Shown here in pieces: positions 6,718 to 8,834 of a stretch of 8,834 nucleotides of DNA. The position numbers were made by a program, and so were the translations under genes. This stretch comes from Planctomycetota bacterium (GTDB lineage: Bacteria; Planctomycetota; SZUA-567), in NCBI GenBank assembly GCA_020861125.1, contig JAJBSZ010000365.1, forward strand, positions 1 to 8,834. Direction: 5' to 3'. Numbering within the stretch: position 1 is the first letter of the stretch; the number at the start of each line of letters is the position of its first letter. The notes under the pieces were generated by a model. It ran no database searches. It was not told where the DNA came from and saw only the letters and a list, made by a program, of their open reading frames with translations.

Positions 6718-7089
6718 CTAGCGCAGACCGGAGGTGTGCGCCGCCTGCACGAGCCCGGCGGTCACCCGCCCGCCCTCGGCGCCGGAGTACTGCAGCCGCA
6801 GGTACCGGCCGCAGCCGGTGGGCAAGGGGGCCGCCAGGACTGTGCCGCCCCGGACGACGTTCCGCTCGTCCACCAGGTATTCGGCCAGGGTCCGGCAGCC
6901 GGCCATGTCGGCGCTGTCACCCGTTTCCACGGCGACGGTAAGCTCCCCCTGGCAGCCGGCGGACAGGGACACCTGCACATATACCGGTTCGCCCAGACCG
7001 ATGTCGTCGGCGCCGACATCGACGGTGTTATCGGATATGACATCGCCCAGGACCTGGCGTTCGGAAAAGGTGGTTTCATAATCCCACAT
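6718..7089 (-). CDS. Bbp16-family capsid cement (decoration) protein
   Basis: This 123-residue protein, encoded just after the major capsid gene, matches the Bbp16-type cement protein pattern: FSERQVLGDVISDNTVDVG at 8-26, then the hallmark DDIGLGEPVYVQVSLSAG (28-45), a strand GELTVAVETGDS (48-59), and LPTGCGRYLRLQYSG (89-103) near the end. In BPP-1- and epsilon15-like phages the equivalent small protein (gp10 in epsilon15) binds the outside of the shell and locks capsomers against internal DNA pressure. Length and gene position both agree. It is a predicted beta-rich, single-domain protein with three cysteines (46, 65, 93) and no signal or membrane segment. The ATG at 7089 has AAGGAG six bases upstream; the gap from the capsid gene is 45 bases, so co-transcription is likely. 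Confidence 0.82.
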   Translation of the reverse strand: MWDYETTFSERQVLGDVISDNTVDVGADDIGLGEPVYVQVSLSAGCQGELTVAVETGDSADMAGCRTLAEYLVDERNVVRGGTVLAAPLPTGCGRYLRLQYSGAEGGRVTAGLVQAAHTSGLR

Positions 7090-7134
7090 GGTTCTCTCCT
7101 TAAGCGTCTCAAGAAAAATTCGGTCGGCCGACAG

Positions 7135-8154
7135 CTAGGCGACGACGGCCGGCTCCTCGCTGGACAGGGCGTCGCATTGGCGGATGGGCACGCCCTTGAA
7201 GGCGGTGACGTTTTCGCCTGCGAAATTGGCCATGGTCAGGTTGACGTTGCTCTTCTCCGCCGCCATGAGGTCGAGAAGGGTTTTGACGTCGCGGTTCATA
7301 TACCAGGCCGCGCGGCCCATGCGGATATTGGGGATGAGGTTGTGGGCGCGGATCATGCTGCGGATCAGGGCGGTGCCGGAGGTGGCGGCGGATCCGCCGG
7401 TCACCAGCGCGTCGATCTGTCCGGCATCGATGTTGGCGATGCGCACCACATAGCGCCAGTCGCGCACGCACAGGCCGAGGGACCAGGAATAGTTGGTCTT
7501 GTAGCCCATGAACTCGTTGGCGTCGTCGTCCACTACCGGGCAACGGCCGAGGTATTCCCGGCGCAGGCCGGAGGCGGTGCCCTTGGGGAAGATCATGTGG
7601 AGCGACAGGTCGCCCCACACGCACAGCCAGGCGGAGGTGCAGCGGGAACCGCTGCCGCCGGCGTCGATGACGTTGACGGCATTGGCGGCCTTGGCCGGGT
7701 CCAGGGTGTTGAAGCGGGAGGACAGGCCTTCGAAGGCGGCGGCGTTGGCGACGATGTCGCCGTAGAAGATGGTCTTGGCCACCTCCTGGTTCATGCTCTC
7801 CAGGAAGGCCCGCTCCTCGGACAGGAGAAAGTCAGCCTGCTGGCCGTTGAGATCGGCCAGGGCGGAATCCACCACCGACCAGGTTTCGAGAATGCCGATG
7901 CGGTCGTCGACCTGGACGGTCTTGCTCTTGGCCTTGGGAACGCCCCGGTTCAGGCTGCGCCAGTAGCTTTCCGGCAGGCCGGTGCGGATCACCGTGCGGT
8001 GGGTGGTGAGGTTGTTGGCTTCGAGGAACATGGCGTCCTCGAGCACCTCGTTGGTTTGTTCCAGAATTTCGATCACCCGGCCAATCTGCTTGTCGGGGCC
8101 GAGACGCTTGGCGTAATCGGCCAGGGTAAAACTGCGCATTCCTACGGTGGACAT
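7135..8154 (-). CDS. Major capsid protein, epsilon15 gp7-type HK97 fold
   Basis: This 339-residue protein is the shell subunit. It strongly resembles the epsilon15 gp7-type family: LADYAKRLGPDKQIGRVIEI (11-30), EQTNEVLEDAMFLEANN (32-48), THRTVIRTGLPESYWRSLNR (51-70), QVDDRIGILETWSVVDSALADLNG (81-104), FLLSEERAFLESMNQE (109-124), IFYGD (129-133), FEGLSSRF (141-148), INAGG-like VIDAGGSGSRCTSAWLCVWG (162-181) and FPKGTASGL (189-197). The length is close to epsilon15 gp7. The N-terminal helix and scaffold-facing region are intact, and there is no cut prohead-protease pro-domain, in keeping with a separate scaffold gene upstream. The ATG at 8154 has GAGGAG six bases upstream. A 166-base structured leader separates it from the scaffold gene; such a spacing may help make capsid protein in excess over scaffold, though that is inference. 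Confidence 0.92.
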   Translation of the reverse strand: MSTVGMRSFTLADYAKRLGPDKQIGRVIEILEQTNEVLEDAMFLEANNLTTHRTVIRTGLPESYWRSLNRGVPKAKSKTVQVDDRIGILETWSVVDSALADLNGQQADFLLSEERAFLESMNQEVAKTIFYGDIVANAAAFEGLSSRFNTLDPAKAANAVNVIDAGGSGSRCTSAWLCVWGDLSLHMIFPKGTASGLRREYLGRCPVVDDDANEFMGYKTNYSWSLGLCVRDWRYVVRIANIDAGQIDALVTGGSAATSGTALIRSMIRAHNLIPNIRMGRAAWYMNRDVKTLLDLMAAEKSNVNLTMANFAGENVTAFKGVPIRQCDALSSEEPAVVA

Positions 8155-8320
8155 GGTTTTCTCCTCAATGTTTTGCCCGGCGGCGGCCGGCGGGCGGCCA
8201 CACAGGCGACAGGGGTGCGCCCGTCATCCCGGCGGGGGATGCGGTGACGCCGCGAACACGATGGGGCTTTCCGGGGGAGGGTTACGGGCGCCGGTGTCTA
8301 CCGGTCCCGACCGGCGCGCC
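8155..8320 (-). other. Structured untranslated gap between scaffold and capsid genes
   Basis: These 166 bases hold no supported gene and three GC-rich inverse repeats. Directly after the scaffold stop, 8288-8295 pairs with 8310-8317 (8 bp, 14-base loop); an alternative shorter pairing is 8301-8305 with 8310-8314. In the middle, 8225-8230 pairs with 8236-8241 (CATCCC/GGGATG, 5-base loop). Close to the capsid ribosome site, the GCCCG...CGGGC run can form an imperfect stem. No clear sigma70-type promoter or T-run terminator was found. It most likely shapes the stability or cutting of the capsid message; the role is inferred. Confidence 0.45.
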
Positions 8321-8834
8321 TCAGTTCATATCGGGGAACAGGACCTGGGCGGTGGATTTCACCGGCGGCTGGCCGGGACCGCCGGCGGGCGAGCAGTCCT
8401 CGCCCACCGAGCGGGCGACCCGGGCGAGGAAGTAAAACATCTCCGGCCAGTTCTGGATGTTCATTTGGCGGATCTGGGCGGTGAGCAGGGGACTGCCGTA
8501 GCGCCGGATCATGGCGGCGACCTCTTCGCCCGTGCGCCGCAGGTTGCGGCCGCCAAACTCGGGATGGGACTGGATCTCCCGCAGCCATTCCGCATTGTTG
8601 CGGGCGATGAACTCCGCCTGACACTGGTTGCGGTGCTGGTCCAGTTCCGCATACAGACCCGCCAGTTCCTGGGCCGCTTCCCGGGAAAGGCCGAGCTTTT
8701 TGGCTACGGGCACGAAACGCGCCAGGGCGGCCGGGTCCGCCACGTAGCCGTCGGGCCAGGTGAACTCGCCGTAGGGGTCGGGTTCAGCCGGGGCGGTGGG
8801 GTCGGGCGGCTGGTCGGGTCCGTCCACCGTCACC
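8321..8834 (-). CDS. Capsid scaffold protein, cut by the window edge
   Basis: At least 170 residues are visible; the gene continues or begins at the right edge. A GTG at 8833 could be a start, but no upstream sequence is available to show a ribosome site and relatives have a longer acidic N-terminus, so I treat it as partial. Recognised family features are an acidic, Pro-rich lead, then WPDGYVADPAALARFVPVAKKLGLSREAAQELAGLYAE, a Gln/Glu-rich coiled-coil-like helix, EIQSHPEFGGRNLRRTGEEVAAMIRRYGSP, NWPEMFYFLARVARSVGED, and the C-terminal end QVLFPDMN, which closely resembles the LYPTMN/LFPDMN ends of epsilon15-like scaffold proteins. The C-terminal helical part of scaffolds binds the inner face of the capsid protein and leaves before DNA packaging. 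Being directly before the capsid gene supports this. It is not known from the window whether a protease domain lies upstream. Confidence 0.8.
   Translation of the reverse strand, partial: VTVDGPDQPPDPTAPAEPDPYGEFTWPDGYVADPAALARFVPVAKKLGLSREAAQELAGLYAELDQHRNQCQAEFIARNNAEWLREIQSHPEFGGRNLRRTGEEVAAMIRRYGSPLLTAQIRQMNIQNWPEMFYFLARVARSVGEDCSPAGGPGQPPVKSTAQVLFPDMN

Noticed and set aside
6736..8247. A 503-codon plus-strand open frame opposite the cement and capsid genes
   Set aside because: It runs through two well-supported genes and the gaps between them, with no ribosome site or family pattern; it is an antisense shadow.
1..8834. tRNA genes, CRISPR arrays, insertion sequences, attachment sites or an integrase
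   Set aside because: None was seen: no cloverleaf-like sequence, no regularly spaced repeats, no terminal inverse repeats with a transposase, and every gene is structural.

Overview
The window is the structural (head and tail) block of a short-tailed, podovirus-type phage or prophage. All nine supported genes lie on the minus strand, so transcription runs from the right end (8834) to the left end (1). The DNA is strongly GC-rich, and nearly every gene has a good Shine-Dalgarno site 5-7 bases before its start. This suggests a high-GC Gram-negative host, probably a proteobacterium; no host gene, tRNA, integrase or attachment site is present to narrow it further. Whether this is an integrated prophage or a free phage cannot be told from the window.

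Layout in transcription order. Head module: a scaffold protein cut by the right edge (8834-8321); a structured 166-base gap; the HK97-fold major capsid protein of the epsilon15 gp7 type (8154-7135); and a Bbp16-type capsid cement protein (7089-6718). A second structured gap of 105 bases follows. Tail module: the tail adaptor, T7 gp11-like (6612-6013); the large tail nozzle, T7 gp12-like (5978-3534); a gp13-like protein with a GNAT-type fold (3550-3062, overlapping the nozzle gene by 17 bases); a small gp14-like internal virion protein (3050-2577); the tail fibre (2566-737); and a tail-fibre-assembly-like protein with an added cysteine/histidine tail (734-57). A perfect 9-bp GC hairpin (9-30) follows the last stop.

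How they work together: the scaffold shapes the procapsid, the capsid protein builds the shell and the cement protein clamps it. The adaptor and nozzle form the short tail below a portal that must lie outside the window. The gp13/gp14-like proteins are probably packaged for DNA delivery. The fibre attaches by its T7-like N-terminus and recognises the host through its C-terminal collar-type domain, with the last gene as its likely chaperone. The tail genes are packed end to end and probably translationally coupled. The only two long gaps flank the two capsid shell genes, and both can fold strongly.

No wholly new system is apparent. The points most worth a second look are the composite last gene, an apparent domain insertion in the nozzle protein, the two structured gaps, and the absence of large ejection proteins between the gp14-like gene and the fibre gene. 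Family assignments come from recognising sequence patterns by eye; no search was run.
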